Below are positions 34,942-43,689 of a stretch of DNA of 45,030 nucleotides, in pieces. The position numbers were made by a program, and so were the translations under genes. The stretch comes from DASRHY01 sp046765875 (GTDB taxonomy: Bacteria; Actinomycetota; Actinomycetes; Propionibacteriales; Kribbellaceae): positions 1 through 45,030 of the forward strand of contig JBKPSJ010000222.1 in the NCBI GenBank assembly GCA_046765875.1, written 5' to 3'. A model generated the notes under the pieces. That model was not told the origin of the DNA. It saw only the letters and a list, made by a program, of their open reading frames with translations, and made no database searches. Position 1 is the stretch's first letter. Each line of letters opens with the position of its first letter.

Positions 34942-36143
34942 TTCACCTCCACATCGAACCGGCCATCGCTGACCCGAGCGTGCAGCAAATCACCCTTCGT
35001 CACCTGTTCCACCTGGCGGACCGCGCTTCCGTCCTCACGTTGCAGGACCGCGTACCCACGCTCAAGAGTCGCCTTCGGCGACAGCGCCCGGATGCTCGCG
35101 AGCCGGTGGGTCAGCTCGTCGCCCGCACGATCGAGCCGATGGGTGACGGTACGCCGGCTGCGGTCGCGCAAGGCGGCCACCTCGTCGGACCGGCGGCGCA
35201 GGTCTGCCGTCGGTGCTCCGAGTGCCGGCCGGCTGCGCAGGTTCGCCAGCGCGTGCGCCTCCCGGTCGAGCCAGGCCCGCAGGGCCCGGGTGCCGCGCTC
35301 ACGTAGTTGTCGTACGCCGTCCAGCTCCTCGCGTACGTCCGGCACGATCCGCTTGGCCGCGTCGGTCGGTGTCGACGCGCGCAGGTCGGCGACCAGGTCG
35401 AGCAGGGGAGTGTCCGGCTCGTGCCCGATCGCACTCACCACCGGCGTACGGCACTGCGACACCGCGCGGATCAGTCCCTCGTCGGAGAACGGCAGCAGGT
35501 CCTCCAGCGACCCGCCGCCACGCGCGATGACGATCACGTCCACCGCCTCGTCCGCGTCGAGCCGGCGCAGCGCCGTCATCACCTCGCCGGCGGCGGGCGG
35601 GCCCTGCACCGCGGCGTACTCGATCCGGAACTCGACGGCGGGCCAGCGGCGCCGCGCGTTCTCGAGTACGTCGCGCTCGGCGGCTGAGTCGCGCCCGCAG
35701 ATCAGCCCGATGGCATGCGGGAGGAACGGCAACCGTTTCTTCCGGTAGGCCGCGAACAGCCCCTCGGCAGCGAGCAACTGTTTGAGCCGCTCGATCCGGG
35801 CCAGCAGTTCACCGATGCCGACGTGCCGGATCTCGCTGATCGCGAGCGCGACGGTGCCGCGGCGTGGGAAGAAGTTGGTCTTGGCGTTGACCACGACCCG
35901 GGCGCCGTCCTGGACCGGCGGGTCGACGGCGTCGAAGATCCGGCGGTTGCAGGTGAACCGGATCGACACGTCCGCGTCGGTATCACGCAGGGTGCCGAAC
36001 ACCGTCGTCGTACCGCGGTTCGCGGAGATGTCGGTGAGCTGGCCCTCGACCCAGACCGCGCCGAGCTGGTTGATCCAGCTCGCAATGCCGTTCGCGATCG
36101 TACGGACGGCCGCCGGTGCGTCGGGTGAGGTTTGCAGTGCCAC
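34938..36143 (-). CDS. xseA: Exodeoxyribonuclease VII large subunit
   Basis: A 401-residue XseA. It has an N-terminal OB-fold for single-stranded DNA (about 10-110: VEGQLTDISANRGTTTVFG), a catalytic domain with GLICGRDSAAERDVLENA, VIVIARGGGSLEDLLPFSDE and SAIGHEPDTPLLDLVADLRASTPT, and a helical C-terminus that binds XseB. All core motifs are present at normal length. It is coupled to xseB. The 89-base gap to the divergent GH30 gene must hold both promoters. Confidence 0.96.
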   Translation of the reverse strand: MALQTSPDAPAAVRTIANGIASWINQLGAVWVEGQLTDISANRGTTTVFGTLRDTDADVSIRFTCNRRIFDAVDPPVQDGARVVVNAKTNFFPRRGTVALAISEIRHVGIGELLARIERLKQLLAAEGLFAAYRKKRLPFLPHAIGLICGRDSAAERDVLENARRRWPAVEFRIEYAAVQGPPAAGEVMTALRRLDADEAVDVIVIARGGGSLEDLLPFSDEGLIRAVSQCRTPVVSAIGHEPDTPLLDLVADLRASTPTDAAKRIVPDVREELDGVRQLRERGTRALRAWLDREAHALANLRSRPALGAPTADLRRRSDEVAALRDRSRRTVTHRLDRAGDELTHRLASIRALSPKATLERGYAVLQREDGSAVRQVEQVTKGDLLHARVSDGRFDVEVK

Positions 36144-36232
36144 GCCGCGACTCTACGGCCACACGCCGACTCTGTTTGTGGGTGTCGGTGTTCGTTGATA
36201 GACCGGAAAGCCCCGCCCCGGAGGTTTCGCTG

Positions 36233-38170
36233 ATGTCTGCTATGCGCCGCCTGCCAGCACTCGTTGCCCTGCCCCTCGCCACGATGATCGGGATTCCCGG
36301 CGCCGCCGGTGCCCAGCCGGATTCCGCCACGCCCACCGCGCATGTATGGATCAGCACGCCCGACGGCACCCAGCGGATGGCTGACCACGGCACCGTCGCG
36401 TTCCATCGCGGCGGCTCGCAGAAGCTGACGATCACGGTCGACCCGACCCTGCGCTACCAGCGGATGGACGGGTTCGGCGCGTCGATCACCGATTCGTCGG
36501 CGTCAGTGCTGTACTCACTCGACTCCGCCACGCGGGACGCGACGATGCGCGACCTGTTCGCGGACAACCGGATCTCGTTCCTCCGTCAGCCCGTCGGCGC
36601 GTCGGACTTCGTAGACGGTCCGCACTACACGTACGACGATGTGCCGGCCGGTCAGACCGACTTCGCCCTCGAGCACTTCTCGATCGACCACGACCGGAGC
36701 CAGATCCTGCCATTGCTCCGCCAGGCGCGGACGCTCAATCCCGAGTTGAAGGTGATGGCCACGCCCTGGAGCCCGCCGGCTTGGATGAAGACCACCGGCT
36801 CGCTGATCGGCGGACGGCTGATCGACGACCCCCGGATCTACTCGGCCTACGCGGACTACCTGGTCAAGTTCGTCCAGGCCTATCGAGCCGAGGGTGTACC
36901 GATCTACGGACTGACCATCCAGAACGAGCCGCAGAACCGCAATCCGAACGGTTATCCCGGCACGGACATGCCGGTGCGCCAGGCCGTCGCGGTGATCGAG
37001 CGGCTCGGGCCGGCCCTGGCCGCGGCTGGTCTGGAGACGAAGATCTTCGGCTACGACCACAACTGGTCCGAGCACCCGAACGACGTCGCCTCCACACCGC
37101 CCGGCGAGGACCCCGAGACGGAGTACCCGTCGCTGCTCCTCGACTCGTCCGCGGCACGCTGGCTCGCGGGGACGGCGTACCACTGCTATTCGGGCGACCA
37201 GACCCGGATGACCCAGCTCCACAGGGCGTATCCGGGCAAGGACATCTGGTTCACCGAGTGCTCGGGTTCGCACGGCCCGAACGACCCGCCGGCGCAGTTC
37301 TTCAGCGACACCCTGAAGTGGCACGCCCGCAACTTGACCCTCGGAGTCACCCGCAACTGGGCGAAGTCGATGGTGACCTGGAACCTCGCCCTCCGGCCGG
37401 ACGGCGGGCCGCACAACGGCGGCTGCGACACCTGTACCGGCGTCGTGACCGTGCAGGCCGACGGCACCGTGACGAGGAACGCCGAGTACTACACCATCGG
37501 TCACCTGTCCCGCTTCGTACGGCCGGGTGCGTGGCGGGTGGCGAGTTCGTCGTTCGGTTCGACGGGCTGGAACGGCATGGTGATGGACGCGGCGTTCGTC
37601 AACCCGGACGGCTCGACCGCGGTCGTCGTCCACAATGAGCACGACGACTCGCGGTCGTTCGCGATCGCCGTCGGCGACCAGTCGCTCGACTACACCCTGC
37701 CTGGTGGCGCGCTGGCCACGTTCACCTGGCCGGCCTCGAAGGTCCTTGACAGCAACATGAGCCTCGTCGACCCGCTGACGACCTCGGTGACCAGCAACGT
37801 TGCCGGTGCGGAGGTCGCGGCCGACGACGACGGCGGCACCGCCTGGAACACCGGCCGGCCGCAGCAGGCCGGAGACCGGCTGACAGTCGACCTCGGCTCG
37901 CTGCGCAGGATCCGCGAGGTCGTGCTCGACGCCGGGCCGGCGACGTACGGCTACTTCTCCACCGGTGAGGCCTCGCCGAACGCACCCGCGGCGTACCGGC
38001 TCGATGTGAGCGCCGACGGCGTGCAGTGGACGACCGTGCGTACCGCGCACGGCACCGGCCAGCTCACCGCGATGCAGACGCCGCACAACCCGATCCGCTA
38101 CGTCCGCACCACCCTTACCAGTGACGACGCCCGGCCGTGGGCTGTTGCGGAGGTACGTGTCTACAGCTGA
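36233..38170 (+). CDS. Secreted GH30 glycosidase with C-terminal discoidin-like domain
   Basis: A 645-residue exported hydrolase. It has a signal peptide (MRRLPALVALPLATMIG, cut near GAQ) and a GH30 barrel plus side beta domain (about 50-515) starting YQRMDGFGASITDSSA. The acid/base is probably Glu232 (IQNEPQNRN) and the nucleophile Glu342 (FTECSGS). A C-terminal F5/8-type (CBM32-like) domain (about 520-645) likely binds sugar. GH30 members act on beta-glucosidic or related links (glucosylceramide, 1,6-beta-glucan, beta-xyloside), and the subfamily is not certain. CCGGAGG lies nine bases before the ATG at 36233. Confidence 0.92.
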   Translation: MSAMRRLPALVALPLATMIGIPGAAGAQPDSATPTAHVWISTPDGTQRMADHGTVAFHRGGSQKLTITVDPTLRYQRMDGFGASITDSSASVLYSLDSATRDATMRDLFADNRISFLRQPVGASDFVDGPHYTYDDVPAGQTDFALEHFSIDHDRSQILPLLRQARTLNPELKVMATPWSPPAWMKTTGSLIGGRLIDDPRIYSAYADYLVKFVQAYRAEGVPIYGLTIQNEPQNRNPNGYPGTDMPVRQAVAVIERLGPALAAAGLETKIFGYDHNWSEHPNDVASTPPGEDPETEYPSLLLDSSAARWLAGTAYHCYSGDQTRMTQLHRAYPGKDIWFTECSGSHGPNDPPAQFFSDTLKWHARNLTLGVTRNWAKSMVTWNLALRPDGGPHNGGCDTCTGVVTVQADGTVTRNAEYYTIGHLSRFVRPGAWRVASSSFGSTGWNGMVMDAAFVNPDGSTAVVVHNEHDDSRSFAIAVGDQSLDYTLPGGALATFTWPASKVLDSNMSLVDPLTTSVTSNVAGAEVAADDDGGTAWNTGRPQQAGDRLTVDLGSLRRIREVVLDAGPATYGYFSTGEASPNAPAAYRLDVSADGVQWTTVRTAHGTGQLTAMQTPHNPIRYVRTTLTSDDARPWAVAEVRVYS

Positions 38171-38210
38171 CGCCGCGGTGGTACGGTCCGGGCCGCTGGG
38201 GCCGCCCGCC

Positions 38211-38216
38211 TACGAT
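38211..38216 (+). promoter_or_regulatory. -10 element for leaderless ispH
   Basis: TACGAT lies seven bases before the GTG at 38224, the spacing of a leaderless actinobacterial transcript. The ATG inside it (38215) would fall within the promoter and is therefore not chosen as start. Confidence 0.55.
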
Positions 38217-38223
38217 GGGGGCT

Positions 38224-39243
38224 GTGACCTCACAGCCTGATGTCCCTCGTACGCCGACCAAGCGGGTGCTGCTGGCGGCGCCGCGCGGCTACTGCGCGGG
38301 TGTCGACCGGGCCGTCGTCACCGTGGAGAAGGCGCTCGATCTGTACGGCCCGCCGGTGTACGTCCGCAAGGAGATCGTCCACAACAAACACGTCGTACAA
38401 ACCCTGCAGCGACGTGGTGCGGTGTTCGTCGAGGAGACCGACGAGGTACCCGAGGGCGCGACCGTGATCTTCTCCGCGCACGGAGTGGCGCCGGTGGTGC
38501 ACGACGAGGCCGCCAGACGGTCGCTCAAGACGATCGACGCCACCTGTCCGCTGGTCACCAAGGTCCACCACGAGGCGAAGCGGTTCGCCAAGACCGACTA
38601 CGACATCCTGCTGATCGGCCACGAGGGCCACGAGGAGGTCGTCGGCACCAGCGGCGAGGCGCCCGAGCACATCGTCATCGTGGACGGCCCGGACCACGTC
38701 GACGAGATCGAGGTCCGCGACCCCGACAAGGTGGTGTGGCTGTCGCAGACCACGCTGTCGGTGGACGAGACGATGGAGACGGTACGCCGCCTGCGCGAGC
38801 GGTTCCCGAATCTCCAGGACCCGCCCAGCGACGACATCTGCTACGCGACGCAGAACAGGCAGGCGGCGGTGAAGAAGCTCGCACCGGAAGCGGACCTGAT
38901 GATCGTGGTCGGGTCACGCAACTCGTCGAACTCGGTGCGGCTGGTCGAGGTCGCGCTCGAACACGGCGCGAAGGCGGGCCATCTGGTCGACTTCGCCGAC
39001 CAGATCACCGAGGCGTGGCTGGACGGCGTGTCCTCGGTGGGCGTGACCAGTGGTGCGAGCGTGCCGGAGGTGCTGGTGCGCGACGTGCTGGCGTGGCTGG
39101 CCGAACGCGGCTACGCCGAGGTCCAAGAGGTCACGACGGCCGAGGAGAGCCTGATCTTCGCGCTGCCGCGCGAGCTCCGCGCCGATCTGAAGGCGAAGGG
39201 CCTGGAGACCACCGGCGTCTCCGACCACGCCCCTGCCCCCTGA
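38224..39243 (+). CDS. ispH: 4-hydroxy-3-methylbut-2-enyl diphosphate reductase
   Basis: A 339-residue IspH, last enzyme of the MEP pathway, giving IPP and DMAPP. The three cluster cysteines are Cys24 (RGYCAGV), Cys108 (DATCPLV) and Cys206 (DICYATQNRQ). HNKHVV, SAHGVAP and NSSNSVRL complete the substrate site. GTG at 38224 was chosen because of the TACGAT -10 seven bases upstream and the family's usual N-terminal length. Its product feeds enzymes such as the cis-prenyltransferase at 9683. No clean terminator follows; the repeat block begins 27 bases downstream. Confidence 0.96.
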   Translation: MTSQPDVPRTPTKRVLLAAPRGYCAGVDRAVVTVEKALDLYGPPVYVRKEIVHNKHVVQTLQRRGAVFVEETDEVPEGATVIFSAHGVAPVVHDEAARRSLKTIDATCPLVTKVHHEAKRFAKTDYDILLIGHEGHEEVVGTSGEAPEHIVIVDGPDHVDEIEVRDPDKVVWLSQTTLSVDETMETVRRLRERFPNLQDPPSDDICYATQNRQAAVKKLAPEADLMIVVGSRNSSNSVRLVEVALEHGAKAGHLVDFADQITEAWLDGVSSVGVTSGASVPEVLVRDVLAWLAERGYAEVQEVTTAEESLIFALPRELRADLKAKGLETTGVSDHAPAP

Positions 39244-39269
39244 CCGCTCTCCGCCCCGCCCCTGTGCCG

Positions 39270-39644
39270 CTACCTGTGCAGCGTCACCGGTTCTTGTGCA
39301 GCACCACCGCTTGTGACTCGGCGCCGCAGCCGGCAGCCCGCAGCCGTGGTGCACAGCTCGCGCCGACGTTGCACAAGCTGCGGCCGCGGTGCACAGGTCC
39401 GGCCCTGTGCACCGGAGCCACTACCTGTGCAGCGTCGCCGCTTGTTGTGCAGTACCACCGGTTGTGACTCGGCGCCGCAGCCGCCGCCAGCCCCGCAGCC
39501 GTGGTGCACAGCTCGCGCCGACGTTGCACAAGCTGCGGCCGCGGTGCACGGGTCCGGCCCAGTGCACCGGAGCCACTACCTGTGCAGCGTCGCCGCTTGT
39601 TGTGCAGTACCACCGCTTGTGACTCGGCGCCGCAGCAGCCGCAG
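39270..39644. repeat. Tandem repeat block, 151/155-bp units, 2.4 copies
   Basis: Three head-to-tail copies: 39270-39420 (151 bp), 39421-39575 (155 bp) and a truncated 39576-39644 (69 bp). Copies 1 and 2 differ by about seven bases plus one 4-base length change, roughly 95% alike. Each full unit has six GTGCA/TGCAC motifs, about 17-20 bases apart for most, three of them full GTGCAC. Neither 151 nor 155 is a multiple of three, so a protein repeat is unlikely even though reading frames stay open. No gene is seen from 39244 to 39800; the block may be a binding array, a transcribed structure or an unstable minisatellite. Confidence 0.9.
39388..39413. terminator. Perfect 10-bp hairpin inside repeat copy 1
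   Basis: GGTGCACAGG and CCTGTGCACC pair perfectly around TCCGGC. The same hairpin in copy 2 has one G-A mismatch. It could end ispH transcription, 145 bases after its stop. Confidence 0.45.
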
Positions 39645-39651
39645 ACTTCCC

Positions 39652-39665
39652 GCCCGTCAGCGGGC
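39652..39665. repeat. Short hairpin after the repeat block
   Basis: GCCCG-TCAG-CGGGC is a 5-bp stem with a tetraloop, just past the truncated third repeat. From here to 39800 no gene is recognisable, though the minus-strand frame leading to the remnant at 39801 stays open. Confidence 0.3.
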
Positions 39666-39800
39666 TGTTGTGGCTGGGCGCCGGGGTGGGGTGAGGCCGG
39701 CGTCGAAGCGTTCGCGGGGAGCGGGTGATCGCGGACATGTTCGTCTCGGCCCGGTCGCGAATGGTCTCGATCGGCCCGGTGCGGGAGTGGCCGACCGTGG

Positions 39801-40016
39801 TCAGCTCGTCCTCGACCCGCGCCCGTGGGCGACGTAACGGCCGAGGACGTAGGTCCAGCCGGTGTCGTCGCCGGCGCGGCCCTCTACCGTGCTCGGTTGG
39901 TTGTGCCACTCGGAGTGGGTCAGCGCGAACTCGGTGCCGTCGGCAACCGTCGTGACTGTCAGGGTGACCCGGGTCGCGCCGGACTCGTCGTACCCGGGAT
40001 GCCAGATTTCCGCCAC
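39801..40016 (-). pseudogene. Remnant of an AHSA1/START-domain (SRPBCC) gene
   Basis: A 71-codon frame whose sequence (TRVTLTVTTVADGTEFALTH, then DDTGWTYVLGRYVAHG) resembles only the C-terminal half of Hsp90-activator-like SRPBCC proteins. The N-terminal strand-helix part is missing. The possible GTG at 40016 lies four bases past the rmuC stop, so the upstream half seems to have been lost at the junction with rmuC. It could still be translated as a short protein coupled to rmuC. It sits between rmuC and the tandem repeats. Confidence 0.45.
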
Positions 40017-40019
40017 GAG

Positions 40020-41204
40020 CTAGCCGGCCGACCGTCTCCCGTCCTCGTCGGCCGCGGGCGGTGTCGGCCATAGGTGTGTGTCTGGTGCCTCGTCGGCCGC
40101 AAGCAGTTCGGGCGCGGTGATCGGTCGTACCGATGCCTCGATCGCCTCCATCGCGGCCAGCTCGGACTGGGTCACATGCAGGTCGCGCAGCCGGCGTGCG
40201 GTGCTGAACACCCGCCCCTCGATCGACCCGACGGCCCGGTTGTAGGAGTCGACGGCCGATGTCAGCGACCGCCCGACTCGGCCGAGGTGGTCGCCCATCG
40301 TGCCGAGCCGCTCGTACAGCTCGCGGCCGAGCACGAAAACCTCGCGCGCGGACTCGGTCAGTGCCGACTGGTTCCAGGCGAAGGCCGCCGCCCGGAGCGT
40401 GGCGATCAGTGTGGTCGGGGTGGCGAGCACGACCCGGCGCTCGGCCGCGTACTCGAGCAGCGTCGGCTCGACCTGCAACGCGGCGGACAGGAACGACTCG
40501 CCGGGCACGAACAGCACGACGAACTCGGGTGTGGAGTCCAGCCGGGCCCAGTACGCCTTCGAAGCGAGCTGGTCCACGTGCGTACGCAGGTGACGCGCGT
40601 GCGCCCGCAACCGGGCCTCGCGAAAGCCCTCGTCGTCGGTCTCGGCCGCCTCCAGGAATGCCGCCAGCGGCACCTTCGAGTCGACCACCAGGTGGCGGCC
40701 CTCGGCGAGCCGTACCACCAGGTCAGGCCGGAGGATTCCGTCGTCGGTCGCGGTCGTGACCTGCTCGGTGAAGTCACAGTGCTCGACCATTCCGGCCAGC
40801 TCGACGGTCCGGCGCAGATGGAGCTCGCCCCACCGGCCACGCACCTGCGGCTTGCGCAGTGCGGTCGACAGTGCGGCCGTCTCGCGGCGCAGCGCCTCGC
40901 CACTGAGCCGTACGTCGTCGACCTGCTGGCGCAACTGGCTCTGCCAGGCCACCCTGTTCCGCTCCAGGTCGCGGAGCTGGTCGTGCAGCCGGTCCAGGCT
41001 CTCCTTGACCACCGCAGCGCCGGACAACTCCTCCCGCACGGCCCGACGCTCGCCGGTCAACTCGACGACACGATCCTGCGCGGCGTCCCGCTCGGCTGTC
41101 GCGCGCGCCAGGTCAGCGGCAGCGCGCGACCGCATCCACAGGGCTCCCACGACCACGCCGAGCAGCAGCGCGACAAGTGACACCAGCAGCGTCGTACCGT
41201 CCAT
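40020..41204 (-). CDS. rmuC: DNA recombination protein RmuC
   Basis: A 394-residue RmuC: N-terminal membrane helix (about 5-23), coiled coil (about 28-110, rich in Arg, Glu and Leu), then the RmuC nuclease-like domain (about 115-345) with RGRWGELHLRRTVELAGM, LVVDSKVPLAAFLEA and EFVVLFVPGESFL. RmuC limits recombination at inverted repeats; its biochemical activity is not settled. The ATG lies in a 181-base divergent gap shared with the GNAT gene. The START-domain remnant follows directly. Confidence 0.93.
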   Translation of the reverse strand: MDGTTLLVSLVALLLGVVVGALWMRSRAAADLARATAERDAAQDRVVELTGERRAVREELSGAAVVKESLDRLHDQLRDLERNRVAWQSQLRQQVDDVRLSGEALRRETAALSTALRKPQVRGRWGELHLRRTVELAGMVEHCDFTEQVTTATDDGILRPDLVVRLAEGRHLVVDSKVPLAAFLEAAETDDEGFREARLRAHARHLRTHVDQLASKAYWARLDSTPEFVVLFVPGESFLSAALQVEPTLLEYAAERRVVLATPTTLIATLRAAAFAWNQSALTESAREVFVLGRELYERLGTMGDHLGRVGRSLTSAVDSYNRAVGSIEGRVFSTARRLRDLHVTQSELAAMEAIEASVRPITAPELLAADEAPDTHLWPTPPAADEDGRRSAG

Positions 41205-41385
41205 GGCTCGATACTGACGGTGGCGACCGACAAACCTCGTCAGGACGCGTCGACGGATTTCTCCTGCGGTGGTGCCTCCAACGCCTCGAGTCCGCCGAAC
41301 CGCCGGAGTTGCCGCATCGGCGGGAGCATCTGTCGGTGTCGGGGTTCAACATTCGTAGCCAAGGTGCCTGGAAGGGAGGAACGGA

Positions 41386-41898
41386 TTGGCTGGACGGATC
41401 GTGTTCGAGACCGATCGGCTGGTCGTGCGTGACTGGGACGACGGCGACGTCGACCGAGTGTACGACATCTACCGGCGCTGGGAGGTGTCCCGCTGGGTCG
41501 GCGCGCAGCCGAAAGTGATGCCGGACCGGGACGCCGCAGCGCAGACGATCGAACGGTGGAAGTCGCGCAGTAGCGGCCCGACGTACGGGATCTGGGCGGT
41601 GGTGGAGCGGGCGAACGGCGTGGTCGCGGGCACCGTACTGCTGTCGCCACTGCCCGGCGGTGACGGCGAGGTCGAGGTCGGCTGGCACCTCCACCCCGAC
41701 GCGTGGGGCCGCGGGCTGGCGACCGAGTCGGCACGCGGTGCCATCGATCGCGGCCGGGCCGCCGGGCTGACCGAGATCCACGCCGTGGTGCGGCCGGACA
41801 ACGATCCGTCACTCGCGGTGTGCCGGCGGCTGGGCATGCGCCCGCTGGGCCGTACGGACCGCTGGTACGGCCTGGAGTTGGAGTCGTTCGTGATCTGA
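41386..41898 (+). CDS. GNAT family N-acetyltransferase
   Basis: A 170-residue RimJ/RimL-type acetyltransferase. It starts FETDRLVVRDW and has VGWHLHPDAWGRGLATESARGAI (split about 100-122) with the acetyl-CoA loop, and ends HAVVRPDNDPSLAVCRRLGM. The start is TTG at 41386 with GGGAGGA six bases upstream; a GTG 15 bases later is the alternative. The 181-base gap before it (41205-41385) shows no clear gene. Acceptor unknown. Confidence 0.9.
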   Translation: MAGRIVFETDRLVVRDWDDGDVDRVYDIYRRWEVSRWVGAQPKVMPDRDAAAQTIERWKSRSSGPTYGIWAVVERANGVVAGTVLLSPLPGGDGEVEVGWHLHPDAWGRGLATESARGAIDRGRAAGLTEIHAVVRPDNDPSLAVCRRLGMRPLGRTDRWYGLELESFVI

Positions 41899-41923
41899 TT
41901 CGTGTCTCGCCGGGCGTGGCCCG

Positions 41924-41929
41924 TACCCT
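41924..41929 (+). promoter_or_regulatory. -10 element for leaderless ychF
   Basis: TACCCT lies eight bases before the GTG of ychF, 26 bases past the GNAT stop, consistent with a leaderless transcript. Confidence 0.45.
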
Positions 41930-41937
41930 TGACGGCC

Positions 41938-43014
41938 GTGGCACTCACCATCGGAATCGTCGGCCTGCCGAACGCGGGCAAGTCGACCCTGTTCAACGCG
42001 CTCACCAAGAACGACGTGCTCGCCGCGAACTACCCGTTCGCGACGATCGAGCCGAACGTGGGCGTGGTCGGCGTACCCGATCCGCGGATCGCCGTACTGG
42101 CCGAGATGTTCTCGTCGGCCAAGCAGATCCCGGCGACGGTGCAGTTCGTCGACATCGCCGGCATCGTGCGCGGCGCGTCCGAGGGCGAGGGCCTGGGCAA
42201 CAAGTTCCTCAGCCACATCCGCGAGTCCGACGCGATCTGCCAGGTCACCCGGGTGTTCCGCGACGACGACGTCAGCCACGTCGAAGGCAGGGTGTCGCCG
42301 TCCGACGACATCTCCACCATCCAGACCGAGCTGATCCTGGCCGACCTGCAGACCGTCGAGAAGGCGCTGCCGCGGTTGGAGAAGGAGGCCCGGATCAAGA
42401 AGGAGAACGTCGCGGTCCTCGAGGCGGTACGCGAGGCGGCCAAGCAATTGGAGGCAGGTACGCCGATCCACTCCACCGACATCGACCGGTCGCTACTGCG
42501 CGAACTGATGCTGCTGACCTCCAAGCCGTACCTGTACGTCTTCAACTGCGATTCGGACGAGTTGGCGGACATCGAGCTGAAGGACCGGATGCGGTCTCTC
42601 GTCGCACCGGCCGAGGCGATCTTCCTGGACGCGAAGTTCGAGGCCGAACTGGTCGAGCTGGGCGACGAGAACGAGGCGCGCGAGATGCTCGCCGAGATGG
42701 GGGTGGACGAGCCGGGTCTCGACGTATTGGCCCGGGTCGGCTTCGAGACCCTCGGCCTGCAGACCTTCCTGACCGCCGGCCCGAAGGAGTCGCGCGCGTG
42801 GACGATCCGCCGCGGCGCGACCGCCCCCGAGGCGGCCGGGGTCATCCACACCGACTTCCAGCGCGGCTTCATCAAGGCCGAGATCGTCTCGTACGACGAC
42901 CTGATCGATGCCGGCTCGATGGCCGCGGCCAAGTCCGCAGGCAAGGTCCGCATGGAGGGCAAGGACTACGTCATGCAAGACGGCGACGTAACCGAGTTCC
43001 GCTTCAACGTGTGA
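41938..43014 (+). CDS. ychF: YchF/OLA1 ribosome-binding ATPase
   Basis: A 358-residue Obg-family P-loop ATPase that binds ribosomes and responds to redox stress. G1 is GLPNAGKS (9-16), G2 YPFATIEPNVG, and G3 VDIAGIVRGASEGEGLGNKFL (split). The guanine-specifying NKxD is replaced by the YchF-type FNCDSDE. The C-terminal TGS-like domain includes AWTIRRGATAPEAAGVIHTDF (split) and ends DGDVTEFRFNV. The GTG fits the -10 spacing. It is convergent with the small gene at 43045, 30 bases apart. Confidence 0.97.
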   Translation: MALTIGIVGLPNAGKSTLFNALTKNDVLAANYPFATIEPNVGVVGVPDPRIAVLAEMFSSAKQIPATVQFVDIAGIVRGASEGEGLGNKFLSHIRESDAICQVTRVFRDDDVSHVEGRVSPSDDISTIQTELILADLQTVEKALPRLEKEARIKKENVAVLEAVREAAKQLEAGTPIHSTDIDRSLLRELMLLTSKPYLYVFNCDSDELADIELKDRMRSLVAPAEAIFLDAKFEAELVELGDENEAREMLAEMGVDEPGLDVLARVGFETLGLQTFLTAGPKESRAWTIRRGATAPEAAGVIHTDFQRGFIKAEIVSYDDLIDAGSMAAAKSAGKVRMEGKDYVMQDGDVTEFRFNV

Positions 43015-43044
43015 CCTGGTGCGTTTGCGCAGGTATACCTACTG

Positions 43045-43272
43045 TCAGCGAAACCCGACGCCGCGGCCGAGCTGCCGCTCGACCTCGTCGAGGCTGAGGC
43101 CGAATCCGGTGCCGTGCTTGCTGGCGACGATGGCGCCGGTGCCGGCGTCGACCAGCCTGTAAGTCCCGAACCCGACCGCTCGCGGGTCACGCCGACGGGA
43201 CTTCTCGAGTCGCAGGCCCTGCAGCGCGGCCGCCCGCCGAACCTTGTTCTCGCGGCTTCTCTCCGCTGTCAC
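43045..43272 (-). CDS. Small conserved hypothetical protein, 75 residues
   Basis: A 75-residue basic protein: a charged N-terminal half (NKVRRAAALQGLRLEKSRRRD) followed by a short beta-like unit TYRLVDAGTGAIVASKHGTGFGLSLDEVERQL (split here at about 38-69). That second half is a pattern common in small actinobacterial proteins of unknown role. The GTG start overlaps the stop of the DUF1905 gene (GTGA), so it is the second gene of a two-gene unit. The basic head suggests nucleic-acid contact, but no fold is recognised. Confidence 0.7.
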   Translation of the reverse strand: MTAERSRENKVRRAAALQGLRLEKSRRRDPRAVGFGTYRLVDAGTGAIVASKHGTGFGLSLDEVERQLGRGVGFR

Positions 43273-43589
43273 CGACCCTCCCTGGATGTGCCAAAAGCAC
43301 CCGGCTCGGGCGGGGTCAAGTCGAGGGTGACGGTGTCGCCGACGGTGGCCGAGGCGGATTTCAGGGCGGCTTTGCTGACGCCTACGCAGAAGCCGCCGCC
43401 GGCGACGAGCATTGTGCTGCCGGTGAAGGCGGCGCCGTTGAGGGTACCGGTCACGCGGTACTGCTTGCGGCCGCCGATGTCGGCGACCAGGTCGGCCGGT
43501 ATGTCGACCACGGCCAGGCCGCCCGGCTTGTCCTCGCGCCAGCGCCGGACCGTCCCATTGAACGTGATGCCCACGCGCTCAGTCTGCAC
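43269..43589 (-). CDS. DUF1905 domain protein
   Basis: A 106-residue DUF1905 beta-barrel protein: FNGTVRRWREDKPGGLAVVDIP at the start, then YRVTGTLNGAAF and GGGFCVGVSKAALKSA near the end. The fold is known and the role unknown. The GTG at 43589 is given; a second GTG at 43574 (GITFNG start) is equally possible. It is the first gene of a unit with the 75-residue protein. Confidence 0.85.
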   Translation of the reverse strand: MQTERVGITFNGTVRRWREDKPGGLAVVDIPADLVADIGGRKQYRVTGTLNGAAFTGSTMLVAGGGFCVGVSKAALKSASATVGDTVTLDLTPPEPGAFGTSREGR

Positions 43590-43689
43590 GGCCGGGAGGT
43601 ACGGTGCTGGCTCGGGCGGCTACCCGATCCGCGATAATCGGTGGTCCGGGCCTCAAGACGGCCTACGATCGGTGTGTGGAGGAGACGGC

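Noticed and set aside
39270..39644. Repeat block as a CRISPR array
   Set aside because: Units are contiguous with no unique spacers, are too long, and no cas genes are present.
39284..39837. Open frames on both strands through the tandem repeat
   Set aside because: Unit lengths 151 and 155 shift the frame between copies, the translations are low-complexity, and there are no ribosome sites.
41240..41359. 40-codon minus-strand frame (TTG start) between rmuC and the GNAT gene
   Set aside because: No ribosome site, no recognised family, and it lies where the rmuC promoter should be.
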